DNA of 64,000 bases from Aliiglaciecola lipolytica E3. Its GTDB lineage: Bacteria; Pseudomonadota; Gammaproteobacteria; Enterobacterales; Alteromonadaceae. A model generated the notes under the pieces. That model had not been told where the DNA came from and ran no database searches. It saw nothing but the letters and a program-made list of their open reading frames with translations. Positions 47,352-57,146 of the stretch are shown in pieces. The translations under genes and the position numbers were made by a program. Every line of letters starts with the position of its first letter. Position 1 is the stretch's first letter. The DNA lies in contig NZ_BAEN01000004.1 in the NCBI RefSeq assembly GCF_000314975.1, positions 44,629-108,628 on the forward strand, read 5' to 3'.

Positions 47352-47548
47352 CACTTTGATGCGTACGCACAGTCGATGAATGCTGATTCCCCATTTTTTG
47401 GGTAGAGTCCTTAATTTAAATTAATGCAGATTTTGATTTGTATTTAGTTGTTATTGATAAAATTGCATTAAACCTAAATCAATAAAAAATTGGTTTAAAT
47501 AATTTTAGTCAATTGAAAGGCAACAGGGGTAAGAGTGAATGGAAAAAT

Positions 47549-47583
47549 CTTTGTATATTTACCATTTTGGCAAGCATACAAAG
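47549..47583 (-). terminator. Possible A/T-rich terminator of the kduD-like gene
   Basis: CTTTGTAT and ATACAAAG (47549-47556, 47576-47583) are inverted; on the minus strand ATTTTT follows. The stem is A/T-rich and the loop long. Confidence 0.3.
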
Positions 47584-47607
47584 CTATAATTAAGGTATAG
47601 GAATTAC

Positions 47608-48372
47608 TTATCTAGCCATCCAACCACCATCTACTAAAAGTGTATGCCCGTTTACGTAATCCGAGGCAGACGATGCTAAAAATATTGCTGCACCTGCTAA
47701 ATCTTCAGGCTCTCCCCATCGACCTGCAGGGATCCTAGCTGATATTGCTTCATTGCGCTCTTTGTCAGCTCTTAATGCGGATGTATTGTCAGTCGCAAAA
47801 TATCCTGGAGCGATAGCGTTTATATTGAGTCCTTTTGCGGCCCATTCATTTGCGAGTGCTTTGGTTAATTGCATTACAGCCCCTTTAGACGCGCTATAAG
47901 CAGGAACCGTAATACCGCCAGAAAAACTGAGTAAAGATGCAATATTAATGATTTTTCCACTACCGTTGGCCAACATATGTTTACCTATCCCTCTTGATAG
48001 ACGAAACACACCATTAATATTTGCCTCCATTATTAAGTCCCAATCTTCGTCAGAAAAATCTTCGGCAGGAGCTCTTCTTATTGTTCCTGCGTTGTTCACT
48101 AATATATCGACTTTACCAAAAGCTGCGATTGCATCATCCACAAGTTGCTTAACTTGCTCGGGTTTATCTTGCTCACATCCAAGTGCGATGACTTTACTTG
48201 TGCCAAGCTTTTCGATTTCTGCCATTGTGTCTGCTACATTTTCTTTTTTTGAAGCTACCGCAATAATATCAGCGCCGGCTTTTGCTAAACCAAGTGCAAT
48301 AGCCTGTCCTAAACCTCTACTAGCTCCAGTAATCAAAGCAACCTTACCGCTTAAATCAAACATATTACTCAT
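47608..48372 (-). CDS. KduD-like short-chain dehydrogenase (2-dehydro-3-deoxy-gluconate type)
   Basis: A 254-residue SDR: cofactor motif TGASRGLGQAIA, NNAG, catalytic Ser in INIASLLSFSG, YSASK (Tyr and Lys) and a C-terminal ARIPAGRWGEPEDLAGAA ... YVNGHTLLVDGGWMAR. The last two segments match KduD, which interconverts 2,5-diketo- and 2-keto-3-deoxygluconate in uronate breakdown. ATG 48372 has GGAG 8-9 bases upstream; the frame also opens at TTG 48375. The MFS gene next to it may import or export the sugar acid. Confidence 0.88.
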   Translation of the reverse strand: MSNMFDLSGKVALITGASRGLGQAIALGLAKAGADIIAVASKKENVADTMAEIEKLGTSKVIALGCEQDKPEQVKQLVDDAIAAFGKVDILVNNAGTIRRAPAEDFSDEDWDLIMEANINGVFRLSRGIGKHMLANGSGKIINIASLLSFSGGITVPAYSASKGAVMQLTKALANEWAAKGLNINAIAPGYFATDNTSALRADKERNEAISARIPAGRWGEPEDLAGAAIFLASSASDYVNGHTLLVDGGWMAR

Positions 48373-48546
48373 CAAACTAACTCCAATTAAAAAATTTCAC
48401 TTACAGTGAGGTGATCCATATCGCTAAACTCTTGATTTTCACCTCCCATCGACCTACGAAATGTATGCGTATTTGTGCTAAAACCAAAGCATGTATGAAA
48501 AGGGGGTGAGCTCTTTTTTATAGGCGATAATTCCAACTTAAGCAAT

Positions 48547-49740
48547 TTAACTCAATGCAGGTTGCATACTTCTAGTACGCATCTGTAAATAACTCAGTAC
48601 CCACATTCCAAAGCCACCTAAAAATAACATTGCAGAGGCGTAACCAATCTCATTAAAGTTTGCACCCGAAGCTAACATCGCGCCGCCAACCATTGGTCCA
48701 ATCGCATTAGCTGTGTTAAATGCACATTGCACCAATGCTCCTATCATGGCATGACCTTTTGGCGAAACGTCGAGTAACATTGACTGAATAACTGCGGCCA
48801 AGCCAACACTTGCTCCCAACAAAAATACGGTAATGTACAACCACCAAATATTACTAGCAGCAAACACATACATTACAGAGATCCCCACACTGCACAGCAA
48901 AGCAATACCTGTGGTACTTATTGGAGAATTATCAGCCAATTTGCTGATGACTAGGTTACCAATCGTCGTACCTACACCAAACATCATCATGGCAATAGAA
49001 ATGGTCACAACAGGTGTTTGTGTGACATTTATAATGGTATCGGCAAGGTAAGTATAAATGCAGAAAACGCCTCCAAAACCCACAAAAATAATGCCTGATA
49101 TAGACCAAACTAACTTATTTTTAAGCACACTAAACTCTTCTCGTAAGCGAGAAGGCTCTTTTACCGGACAGCTTGGAACTAACCAATATATTAGGACCAA
49201 AGTCATCATTGCTAACACCGCGACTATGGCCATGCAGACTCGCCAACTCATTGACTGTCCAACTAAGGTTGCTAAGGGCACACCCACAATCGTTGCAATG
49301 GTGAGACCAGCAAACACTTTCGACATATAGCTGGCACGTTTTCCTTTAGGAGCCATGCTAGCAGCAATTAGTAATGCAGTACCGAAATAAGCCCCATGAG
49401 GCAATCCAGACAATATTCGATAAATGACCAATTCCGATAACGTCGATGCTATTGCGCTTAATCCATTGCCAACACACATCATAGCAGCGAATATAATTAA
49501 CGAAGTCCGCCGGTTGGTTTTGTTAGTTAACAACATAAACAGAGGCGCCCCAATAACTACACCTATGGCATAACCACTGATCACATTTCCCGCTTGCGAA
49601 GGGGTGACGCTATACGAGTCGGCAATCAACGGCAGCATGGACATTGATGAAAACTCAGTTAACCCCAATACAAAAGCGCCAAGCGCCATTATAAGTAGGG
49701 GCCAAACCGTCGAGCCGTGCTCAGTTTGAGATGCAGACAT
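48547..49740 (-). CDS. MFS transporter, sugar efflux/AraJ-like
   Basis: About 397 residues and twelve predicted membrane helices of a DHA1-type major facilitator. Typical first-helix segment LIMALGAFVLGLTEFSSMSMLP, motif A-like NKTNRRTSL and GPMVGGAML in helix 11. ATG 49740 is chosen over 49827 because AAGG lies 7 bases upstream of it and the residues before it are a poor N-terminus. Relatives export sugars or drugs. Co-directional with the KduD-like gene 172 bases downstream. Confidence 0.9.
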   Translation of the reverse strand: MSASQTEHGSTVWPLLIMALGAFVLGLTEFSSMSMLPLIADSYSVTPSQAGNVISGYAIGVVIGAPLFMLLTNKTNRRTSLIIFAAMMCVGNGLSAIASTLSELVIYRILSGLPHGAYFGTALLIAASMAPKGKRASYMSKVFAGLTIATIVGVPLATLVGQSMSWRVCMAIVAVLAMMTLVLIYWLVPSCPVKEPSRLREEFSVLKNKLVWSISGIIFVGFGGVFCIYTYLADTIINVTQTPVVTISIAMMMFGVGTTIGNLVISKLADNSPISTTGIALLCSVGISVMYVFAASNIWWLYITVFLLGASVGLAAVIQSMLLDVSPKGHAMIGALVQCAFNTANAIGPMVGGAMLASGANFNEIGYASAMLFLGGFGMWVLSYLQMRTRSMQPALS

Positions 49741-50429
49741 ATAAAACCTTAAAAGATGAGAGCAAACGAAATCACGTAATCGGAAAACAAAGTTATCCGT
49801 TAATGCTAAAAACAAACGGAGAACCAAAATTAATTTAATTGTTGTAGGGGATCTAGAATTAATGAAAGGCTGATTTAGTAAAACTAATAAGCCGTTAATG
49901 TCGAAATACTTTCTTATTATTTGATACTTGGATTATACCGTGCGTTAGCTATTAAATTCTACGTTTTAACGACTAACTGGCGTTTTTACTGTTGTCCAGC
50001 GATAATTTATAAACTCAATTTCATCATAATCGATCACCATTCACTCGGTGTTTACAAAGCTTGGGAAATGTTAACAACAGCAGACATAGCTTAACTGCCC
50101 GTTTTACCGATTTTCATAGGTAAAAGTGTCTTCCACTTCTTCACGAATCTGCTTTAGCTCTCGATTTGCCAAATACGCATTTCATAATTTAAGTGACAAA
50201 TACTAATGATAACCCAACATTTTAATAGCAATTAATTTAACTTGTTTGAGTAAAAATCCACTATAGAAGTTAGGTAATAATATTTGGCGCGAATTGTCTA
50301 TTTTTTATTCAATTTAAATATTCAGAATATTCAAAAAGTTACTCGTTTCATACTCTATTGAGACTGAGGGTTAGTTGTAAATTAGTAATTATCACCTAAC
50401 ATTTAATAAGGTCAAATAGGAGAGATCTT
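49741..50429. other. 689-base intergenic region, no gene seen
   Basis: AT-rich; only the divergent upstream regions of the MFS gene and the lipoprotein gene. No RNA gene, strong terminator or repeat was recognised. Confidence 0.6.
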
Positions 50430-51596
50430 ATGAAAAGGAAGTCAATTTCATGCTTATCCGTATTTATATTGCTCTTAACATTACTTGCGAGTTGCTCCAC
50501 TAAAAAAGGAGTAAACCAAGTCTCAATCGATTCATCTTTAGGTCGATCATTTAGTCATTGTGAACAAACATTTTTAACACTAAATTCATCAGGGTTAGCG
50601 CTTGATAATGCCCATATTGTTTGGTCTATCGAGTCTGACAGTGAGAATATCGATGCTAGGATAAATGGTACGGGTCAGGAAGCGTCTTTTGCCGCTATGC
50701 CTGGCTCATACACTATCAGTGCAGAAGTCGCGGACAGCGAATTATCCACTTCTATACAAGTTATTGTCGAAATGGGAGATTGTCTCGGTCAACCTTTTAC
50801 GTATAACCGCAATGCGACCGAAACTGAGGTACAGTCATTAATACAACGCGATGATTCTGGAAATCTCATTCTAGCGTTATCAATTGATTATTTAACTGTT
50901 CCTGATATGTATGAACAGCAAGTGGATGAATTCCAGAAACGTTTATTAAAAGCTATCTCATCAGGCTTTACCATTCAAAAAATAGGTCAGCAAAAACCAA
51001 TAGAAACACGCATTGTTATAGGTAGATACAATTTATTCGGTCAGCAGCTTCCTTGGGTGTCTCAATGGGAATTTAGCTTATTACCAATAGATGAATTGGA
51101 AGATGGTGCTTACATTGTTAATTTAGACCTTGCTCCGGCAATTGCAGAAAACCTGCTTCCAGAAGCTCATTCTACAGGTCTATTCGACACCCCAATAACT
51201 GAAACTATTTATTTAGGTAAATCCTATATAGCAACCAATACCTTTACACGTTGTGCACTTGATGATGACGGAGTAAATCGATGTGTTTTTGGTATCAGTC
51301 TGTCAAATGAGATGCCGAACTTCGAATATAACAATGCAATGAATTTTATCACCATGGTTTTTTCGGGCAATCCACAACAATGCACTCCTATTACAAGCCC
51401 TCATCGCAATGCCATGAGCAGTATTATGCTGCAATGCGATATGCCGTCTTGGGGGACCACTGTTGAAATGCGAATATCGCAAAACATAATTACAGATTTG
51501 AGTGGTAGCTTTAGTAACAGGTTTGTCTTCAATCACAATTTTGCCACCTTTAACAATATCGGTACGTCTGTTAAGCCCGTATGGACAAATTACTAG
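50430..51596 (+). CDS. Lipoprotein of unknown function, partner of a metalloprotease gene
   Basis: A 388-residue protein with a lipobox (LTLLASCS, Cys about 22). An Ig-like N-terminal part (AHIVWSIES ... SYTISAEVADSELSTSIQVIVEMG) is followed by a region without known domain. It starts with a good AGGAGAG (50417-50423) site. It ends 30 bases before the metalloprotease gene, so the two are likely co-expressed; a role as inhibitor or adaptor is guesswork. Confidence 0.78.
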   Translation: MKRKSISCLSVFILLLTLLASCSTKKGVNQVSIDSSLGRSFSHCEQTFLTLNSSGLALDNAHIVWSIESDSENIDARINGTGQEASFAAMPGSYTISAEVADSELSTSIQVIVEMGDCLGQPFTYNRNATETEVQSLIQRDDSGNLILALSIDYLTVPDMYEQQVDEFQKRLLKAISSGFTIQKIGQQKPIETRIVIGRYNLFGQQLPWVSQWEFSLLPIDELEDGAYIVNLDLAPAIAENLLPEAHSTGLFDTPITETIYLGKSYIATNTFTRCALDDDGVNRCVFGISLSNEMPNFEYNNAMNFITMVFSGNPQQCTPITSPHRNAMSSIMLQCDMPSWGTTVEMRISQNIITDLSGSFSNRFVFNHNFATFNNIGTSVKPVWTNY

Positions 51597-51626
51597 AAAG
51601 GAACTGCTCTAAAGGAGGACTTCAAG

Positions 51627-53453
51627 ATGCTAACTAAATTTACGTTTACTTTATTGTTTTGGTTGTTGATTTCTGCTCAATCTTTCGCACAGAGTTTTGA
51701 GGAAGTAGCGCTAGAAGTAGAGACCAATATTCTTTTCAATTTTGGTACAAACGACAGCAATGATATTTTGTCTAATCAGAATGGAGGACAATATCTTAGA
51801 AGTATTGGACATAGCTCATATTCACCTTTACTCGAAGTTCAAAGGAAGATAATAGGAAATTCTTGGATTGGAAGTATCAAAATTAGTGGCCCGGTAATCA
51901 CAGCACTTAGATTATCTCAGGATGAATGTAACGAACGCGATATCGCGGCATCAGGTATGCCATGCACCATGCCTGATGCAGATAAAATAGACAGAGTTGA
52001 ATTGAATTGGTTAGGAAACAATTCAAGTGTGTCCGTAATTAAAGCAGACGAAATAAACGGCCCTGTGACATCTGGTTCTGCTATCACGCAATTTTTACAA
52101 ATCGACGAAACCGAAGATGGATCTATTTTTTCACTCGCCAATCCTGGTGCAGAATTAACATTTATTAGTGGCCCAGCTTCTGTTCATGATGAGGCATTTC
52201 CTTGGCGGTCCCAGTCGCAGATTCCGCAAAATGAAAATACTGGCTTTTTGTTGGATCAGATCCAAGTCACTCCAGTTTCTGGAATGCGTCGTGGCCGGCA
52301 AAACCCTATTACCATTCAAATCTATGATCAAATCATAGGCGTACTGTTAGGTGGTTTAGAAGCAAACAGTGAAGACTCCATACATTTCATTGTGGAAAGT
52401 TCAACAAACCCACAAACGCTTGCAGTGTGGATGCCAAACGCGGCGGTTTCAGTACACGATATTGAGGCTTTTGCTAGGTGTGGCAGAAAGCCAACTCGAG
52501 GTGATGGCGGATTTCAAGTAACTAAACAATCGGCGAACTCAGGTGAACCTATGTTTTTGGATTTACCTGTGTGCAGTGATGGATGGCACATTGTGATTTC
52601 ATCCACCGGTACAACCAATCACATTGTGAATATAATCGCAGGTGAGCATTATAATCAGGCCAATAGAGACCTGCAAATAATGCGAGTGGGAATCGAAAAC
52701 ACACCTGCATCGAATACCGAACGAGATATTATTAAAAACACGATAAGGCAAGCTGTTTGGCGTTTTTACGGCGCTACGGGCGGTAGCTTCTTGATTAGAA
52801 ATATTCAATATACAGAGAACAGTTGCTCTAATGTACATATCTGTATACGAAATAGACCAAGACCAGGTCTTGGCGGTTGCACGACCCCTTCTGCTGCTGC
52901 CAACCTTTCTCAAGGGAATTTGCATATTTGTTGGAATCTACAAAATCTAGCACCTGGTGCATCAGATAATCCTTCCATTACTGTAGCACGAACAATAGTT
53001 CATGAAATGGGCCATGCTTTTGCGCATTTACCAGATGAATACTGGAGCTCTAACGATTTTGCTAAAATTTGTGGCGTATCTGGGGTGCAAATTAGACGAT
53101 GCTCACATAGTACTATGGGGTATCAGTGGACAGCAAGGAACTCTCTCTGTACAGATTCGACCCATGCGCAAGTTCCAGAATTTTTTATTCAGCTTCCGTC
53201 CGAGACAACTTTAACTCCTCCAGCTAATAGTTTTGCCACAGGGCCTTTCAATGTAGCCGGACCAAATACCATTACTGAATGTTTTAATGGTGAAGTGAAT
53301 CAGGCCGGTTATCATGCGAATGCTGCATGGACGACACTGTTTGGAAACGGCGTAGCGACTAAACCACACCCTAATCGCTCTGCAAACAATTTTGATTACG
53401 TTGTTTTTGCTAATAGCGGCTTAACTGATTTAGGTAACAATGGTACTTATTGA
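51627..53453 (+). CDS. Secreted zinc metalloprotease with M64-like active site
   Basis: A 608-residue secreted protein with a signal peptide (ends near SFA-QSF). The active site is TIVHEMGHAFAHLPDEYW (His459, Glu460, His463, Asp470). HExGHxxxxLxDEY is typical of the M64/IgA peptidase-like group of metzincin-like enzymes. Nine or more Cys in the C-terminal half (C-S-N-V-H-I-C, CTTPS, ICWN, KICGV, RRCSH, SLCTD, ECFN) suggest disulphides. AAAGGAGGA (51611-51619) precedes the start. Paired with the lipoprotein gene upstream. Confidence 0.88.
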   Translation: MLTKFTFTLLFWLLISAQSFAQSFEEVALEVETNILFNFGTNDSNDILSNQNGGQYLRSIGHSSYSPLLEVQRKIIGNSWIGSIKISGPVITALRLSQDECNERDIAASGMPCTMPDADKIDRVELNWLGNNSSVSVIKADEINGPVTSGSAITQFLQIDETEDGSIFSLANPGAELTFISGPASVHDEAFPWRSQSQIPQNENTGFLLDQIQVTPVSGMRRGRQNPITIQIYDQIIGVLLGGLEANSEDSIHFIVESSTNPQTLAVWMPNAAVSVHDIEAFARCGRKPTRGDGGFQVTKQSANSGEPMFLDLPVCSDGWHIVISSTGTTNHIVNIIAGEHYNQANRDLQIMRVGIENTPASNTERDIIKNTIRQAVWRFYGATGGSFLIRNIQYTENSCSNVHICIRNRPRPGLGGCTTPSAAANLSQGNLHICWNLQNLAPGASDNPSITVARTIVHEMGHAFAHLPDEYWSSNDFAKICGVSGVQIRRCSHSTMGYQWTARNSLCTDSTHAQVPEFFIQLPSETTLTPPANSFATGPFNVAGPNTITECFNGEVNQAGYHANAAWTTLFGNGVATKPHPNRSANNFDYVVFANSGLTDLGNNGTY

Positions 53454-53620
53454 GCAAGGTTGCTTGCTGGAAAGGGGGACGTCACATTTATTGTTTTCAA
53501 AAACAAAGCTTCTACTTTTTATGAGGTAGTCTGTTTTTATATTCATTTAAATAATTTTAACGAATCACTTAGAGTATTAGGTTGCTAACACTATCGATGG
53601 ACAGCAAACGATTTGCTTGT

Positions 53621-54121
53621 TTAGCAACCACTTGTGGTCAGGCTATAGAATACGGGTTCACTGATATTAGTGGCATCGACATTATACAATAAACTGCAAC
53701 TGTCAAAGGTAGCATAGCCTTGTGGGACAATATAAACAGAGCTGCCACCAGGCAAATCATAAACGCCCCAGTCGGCGGTAATCGTATCGTTAGCATTGAG
53801 CATTATTTCATAGGAGCCTTGTAGTACTTTGACAATATTGGTGCCCACGGGCGTAAGATGTCCCAATGTGGTGCTAACGTTGGTGTTGCCTAAAGAAACT
53901 GAGCCAGGATTCAACTTTTCTTGTTTCGCTAAAACCGCTTTCGTAAACGTTAGAGTGTTAGCCGATTTTAAAGCCGCTTGCAGGTTGCTCATTTGTGCAG
54001 ATATTGCATCACCTTGTAAATTAATAAACCGAGGAGCTGCAACCACCGACAAAATACCAAGAATAACTATCACAATAATCAATTCAATTAACGTAAAACC
54101 GCGGTGTAAATTTTGTAGCAT
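53621..54121 (-). CDS. Type IV pilin-like protein (MSHA-type)
   Basis: A 166-residue prepilin. The peptidase motif RGFTLIELIIVIVILGIL (about residues 8-25) has Glu at +5 after cleavage between G and F. After the helix a globular part ends in a Cys pair (DSCSLLYN ... TTSGC), as in MSHA pilins; AAPRFINLQGDA is typical of MshA. It stands alone without pilus assembly genes. Confidence 0.9.
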   Translation of the reverse strand: MLQNLHRGFTLIELIIVIVILGILSVVAAPRFINLQGDAISAQMSNLQAALKSANTLTFTKAVLAKQEKLNPGSVSLGNTNVSTTLGHLTPVGTNIVKVLQGSYEIMLNANDTITADWGVYDLPGGSSVYIVPQGYATFDSCSLLYNVDATNISEPVFYSLTTSGC

Positions 54122-54273
54122 GAAAATGTACTCAAGAGGTTAGTGGCTGAATTCGTAAGTGGAGCAGTATAATAAGGTAGCTGAAAGCTGTTATTTAAAC
54201 TAGTAATACCTTCATGTTCTCGGCAATGCAATTGATTTCTCTTCCCCGTTTATGGGTAGAGCCAGCCTGAATG

Positions 54274-54308
54274 CGGGGGAGGAGATGGTGGCCGACCCTG
54301 ACTCGAAC
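54274..54308 (-). repeat. Duplicated 3' end of the CAT tRNA (attachment-site-like)
   Basis: Read on the minus strand it is GTTCGAGTCAGGGTCGG then CCACCATCTCCTCCCCCG, almost equal to the 3' end and downstream flank of the tRNA at 59170-59246 (59155-59193), with a 4-base gap and one substitution. It lacks the anticodon and acceptor 5' parts, so it is not a tRNA. Confidence 0.85.
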
Positions 54309-54849
54309 CGAAATGTGGTATGAAATTTAGGCCACTAACAATCAATTAATTTCTATCATAGAAAATTTAGAGCGTAAGGGACAATTTTCTTATTAATTTA
54401 ATATACGAGTAGCTCTGATATTGAACGAGCTAAACTTGATGTTATTGTGGCTTATTTCAGTCAGATATGAGCAAACAAGAGGCAGTCAAATTTGTTTAAT
54501 GCTAATCAGTTAGCGCTACAATAAGCACGATTAATTAACTCTTTATTGCACCAGAATACGTCAACGTAAATGCTCATAATTGATATGACTCTGTGATAAA
54601 GTGACTAGGTAGTGTAATGTCCAACAATCTTGGTGTTTACATTACTTTCCCCGAATTGATTGAGGCCAGCCATATATTTTGATACGCTTTCGTTCATGAA
54701 TAAGACACTTCTTAATACAATTTTTTCTAATTGGTGGCGCTCACTCTGAGCGGCACGGAATTCGTACATTCTTTTGCTGCTGGAAGGTAGCTAAGTATGT
54801 ATGTTCTTTATATCTCCAGTAGCACAATTTATTCATTCGGAGATATTTC
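54309..54849. other. Non-coding stretch inside the tRNA-bounded segment
   Basis: AT-rich, no open frame of note. A possible decayed REP-like core (GCACGGAATTCGT) lies near 54752. Nothing else recognised. Confidence 0.5.
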
Positions 54850-55240
54850 ATGAACAATCAAACAAACACTAAACGATAAACCATCCTAACTGGCGACAGA
54901 GCGACTGGTCCTCTTCATCTAGGCCATTATGTTGGTTCGCTGAAGAAACGTGTATCTTTACAAAATGAACACGATCAAACAATCCTCGACGCTGATATTC
55001 AGGGACTGATTGACAATGCACATAAGCCATCAAAGGTGTCATCCAACATATTAAATGTAGTGGATGACTACTTAGCTGTTGGAATAGACCCTCTGAAAAC
55101 TAATATTTGCTTGCAATCGCAACTACCTGCTCTTGCTGAGTTAACAATGTACTATAGTAACTTAGTAACCATTTCAAGACTTGAGCGCAATCCAACAGTA
55201 AAGAGTGAGATAAAAAGCAAAGGCTTTAATCGCTCTGTTC
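54850..55240 (+). pseudogene. trpS: Truncated tryptophanyl-tRNA synthetase copy
   Basis: ATG 54850 keeps a ribosome site (CGGAGA, 54838-54843), then codon 10 is TAA (54877-54879). Past it the same frame reads TILTGDRATGPLHLGHYVGS, the class I aminoacyl-tRNA synthetase start with HxGH, and goes on through ILNVVDDYLAVGIDPLKT, CLQSQLPALAELTMYYSNLV and RLERNPTVKSEIKSKGF. At about 55240 the similarity stops, only about 130 codons in; the family has about 330-340. The sequence after that is antisense to the next pseudogene. It cannot make an active enzyme. Confidence 0.85.
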
Positions 55241-55511
55241 CTTCATTTACCATTTTTATTGCTCGTGACCATGGCATGCTATGAATTTCTAATTCATAGT
55301 TTTTACCTGAGAATATTAGTTCTACAATGTCTTGCACGTAGCCCTTATTGACCTCTTTAGGACAGATCTGAGGGCACCAGACTATCGAAGCAATTTTCAA
55401 CTTTACAATTTCTGTATTTTCTGCCGAAACAGCTGACAAAGGCTGTAAACTAAAAGCCAATACGATGAACGTGATAAACTTAAACTTCCATTTACTTATT
55501 ATTATTTTCAT
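55240..55511 (-). pseudogene. Truncated periplasmic solute-binding protein gene
   Basis: From ATG 55511 it reads a signal peptide (FITFIVLAFSLQPLSAVSA) and the start of a binding domain (IVWCPQICPKEVNKGYVQDIVELIF, PWSRAIKMVNEGT). After about 90 residues it runs into the antisense of the trpS fragment, so the rest of the protein is missing. Confidence 0.75.
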
Positions 55512-55600
55512 AGCTGGTCTTCTATCCTTAATCCAACAAAATTACCTTTCTAGCCTGACAAGACGCGTTTAACTAATGGTTCGCAGCGCTAAAATAATTC

Positions 55601-56278
55601 TCACAAATTTTTTGCTTTAGTTTTAATTTGTTTCAATTGCATTTTAGTTATCCAGTAAATCGTAGTAAGTACGACCAAAACGACGGGCAGTAATAAGAGC
55701 TCTATTCGTTGTATAGACTCAGGTAAGTGTTTAGCTTGGCCAAGAAAGAATGCTGCTGTCGACATTAGAAGTGGGAAAAACATGCGCCATAAATGTCTAA
55801 CTAATCTGCTATTTCCGCTTAATCCACCACGTATTAGAAAACGACAATCACCGAAACAGCATAAAACCATAACACTGCCGAAAACTATATAAGCTTCAAT
55901 GCCAAAGCCACCTAGCTCTTTGCTCTCTGTCTGGGTGATTAAATAAGAATACCAACCAAAGCCAATCGTAATCAGAATGACAAAAGTAAACAGCAGCTTA
56001 TCATATGCATTAGTTTGTTTAGGCGCTTGCCAAATCGTGTTTATTGAAGACAATACAAAGTAGCAAAGTACTAGGCCATTTAGCATCGAAAGCGGTATTT
56101 CTCTTATAATCGCTATATATGTACCAGTAAGCCCAAGCGCTAACATTGCTAGGACATAAACTCGACCTAAGTACTTATGTGCCATCTGTCCTTTTTTTGC
56201 AACAATCACTGAGTACCCAGCTAACAGAGCGATAGCACCCGCACATATATGAAACACTAAAAAAAACGATAAAAACAT
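55601..56278 (-). CDS. DUF2306-like membrane protein
   Basis: A 225-residue protein with about seven hydrophobic segments. FHICAGAIALLAGYSVIVAKKGQ then HKYLGRVYVLAM and RHLWRMFFPLL are the pattern of DUF2306. The function of the family is unknown. It is 19 bases after the DUF4386-like gene on the same strand. Confidence 0.83.
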   Translation of the reverse strand: MFLSFFLVFHICAGAIALLAGYSVIVAKKGQMAHKYLGRVYVLAMLALGLTGTYIAIIREIPLSMLNGLVLCYFVLSSINTIWQAPKQTNAYDKLLFTFVILITIGFGWYSYLITQTESKELGGFGIEAYIVFGSVMVLCCFGDCRFLIRGGLSGNSRLVRHLWRMFFPLLMSTAAFFLGQAKHLPESIQRIELLLLPVVLVVLTTIYWITKMQLKQIKTKAKNL

Positions 56279-56296
56279 GGGGAGATTCCTCTAGTA

Positions 56297-57001
56297 TTAA
56301 CTGGCTTTTTCAAGCTGTTCATTAACTAAATGTGGGTCACATTTAAACCCTGCCACTAAAAGATAAATCGGCACAATAAGTTGAGTTAGAGCGATAGGCG
56401 CTTGAATTAACGTTGGAATGGATAATTCAAAAAAGGTATGGCCAACTGCAATCAACTGAAGTATTACGGAGAAAACCGCGAAACTGGCAAGGTAAGTTGG
56501 CAGCAGTTTTTCTCTTAAAACCAAGCCATAGAAAAACAACAAGCTTAAACTTGATATAAATATTGAAAAAAAGTGCGCCTCATTTCTTCCTGTCGCCAGT
56601 AGCTTTTTCAGTGACTCGAATATCTCACTACTTGAACCCGCATCTAAATAACCACCTGTTAAAAATACTACGTATTCAGACAGTTTTGCGTATTCAACTG
56701 TAGAAAGCGCTATTCCTACTGCAGCCAAGGCAATAAGGATAATAAACATGCCGCTTTGTCTACTCACTCTGTCTTTTGGCAGTAGCAAACCAAATACTAA
56801 ATTAAGTGAACTAATAATAAGCGCCACAAGAGTTGCAATACCTAGTATATAGATGAGTTCTTGAGTACCTACTGAGCCCTCATATCTTAAAATTGGTTTT
56901 AAAAAATAGAAATTTAAAACTATTCCCAAGATCATTTGCACAAGCATCAAACATGCTAATAATCTCGCGATGGATTTGTTACTGTTGTTAAGTAGTGACA
57001 T
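56297..57001 (-). CDS. DUF4386-like membrane protein
   Basis: A 234-residue protein with six hydrophobic segments. ARLLACLMLVQMILGIVLNFYFL at the N-terminus and the G-R-N-E-A-H-F segment (about residue 136) fit DUF4386. ATG 57001 has AGGAG about 7 bases upstream. It is divergent from the two-component genes (about 145 bases), which could control it. Confidence 0.75.
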   Translation of the reverse strand: MSLLNNSNKSIARLLACLMLVQMILGIVLNFYFLKPILRYEGSVGTQELIYILGIATLVALIISSLNLVFGLLLPKDRVSRQSGMFIILIALAAVGIALSTVEYAKLSEYVVFLTGGYLDAGSSSEIFESLKKLLATGRNEAHFFSIFISSLSLLFFYGLVLREKLLPTYLASFAVFSVILQLIAVGHTFFELSIPTLIQAPIALTQLIVPIYLLVAGFKCDPHLVNEQLEKAS

Positions 57002-57146
57002 AAAATGCTCCTTTGTTGGTAATTAGGAGCGATCATACCCACTTCCACTAATGGCTTGGGTAACATAGTGTAACAATTGCAATGAAAGGTTTGTGTTTGA
57101 CTCTATCATGAAAGAATATGTCGTAAACAATACACAAGTAGCTACT

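Noticed and set aside
47948..48409. 153-codon open frame opposite the KduD-like gene
   Set aside because: Antisense shadow of a clear SDR; no ribosome site.
48395..48412. TCACTTACAGTGAGGTGA as an operator of the KduD-like gene
   Set aside because: A short palindrome near the start, but it matches no regulator site I know.
54274..54308. A second tRNA gene
   Set aside because: Only the T loop, 3' acceptor and flank are present; no anticodon arm.
54749..54765. GCACGGAATTCGT as another REP-like copy
   Set aside because: Half of the core only; the palindrome is lost, so it may be chance.
55152..55511. 119-codon frame as an intact binding protein
   Set aside because: Only the first 90 or so residues fit a binding protein; the rest is antisense trpS.
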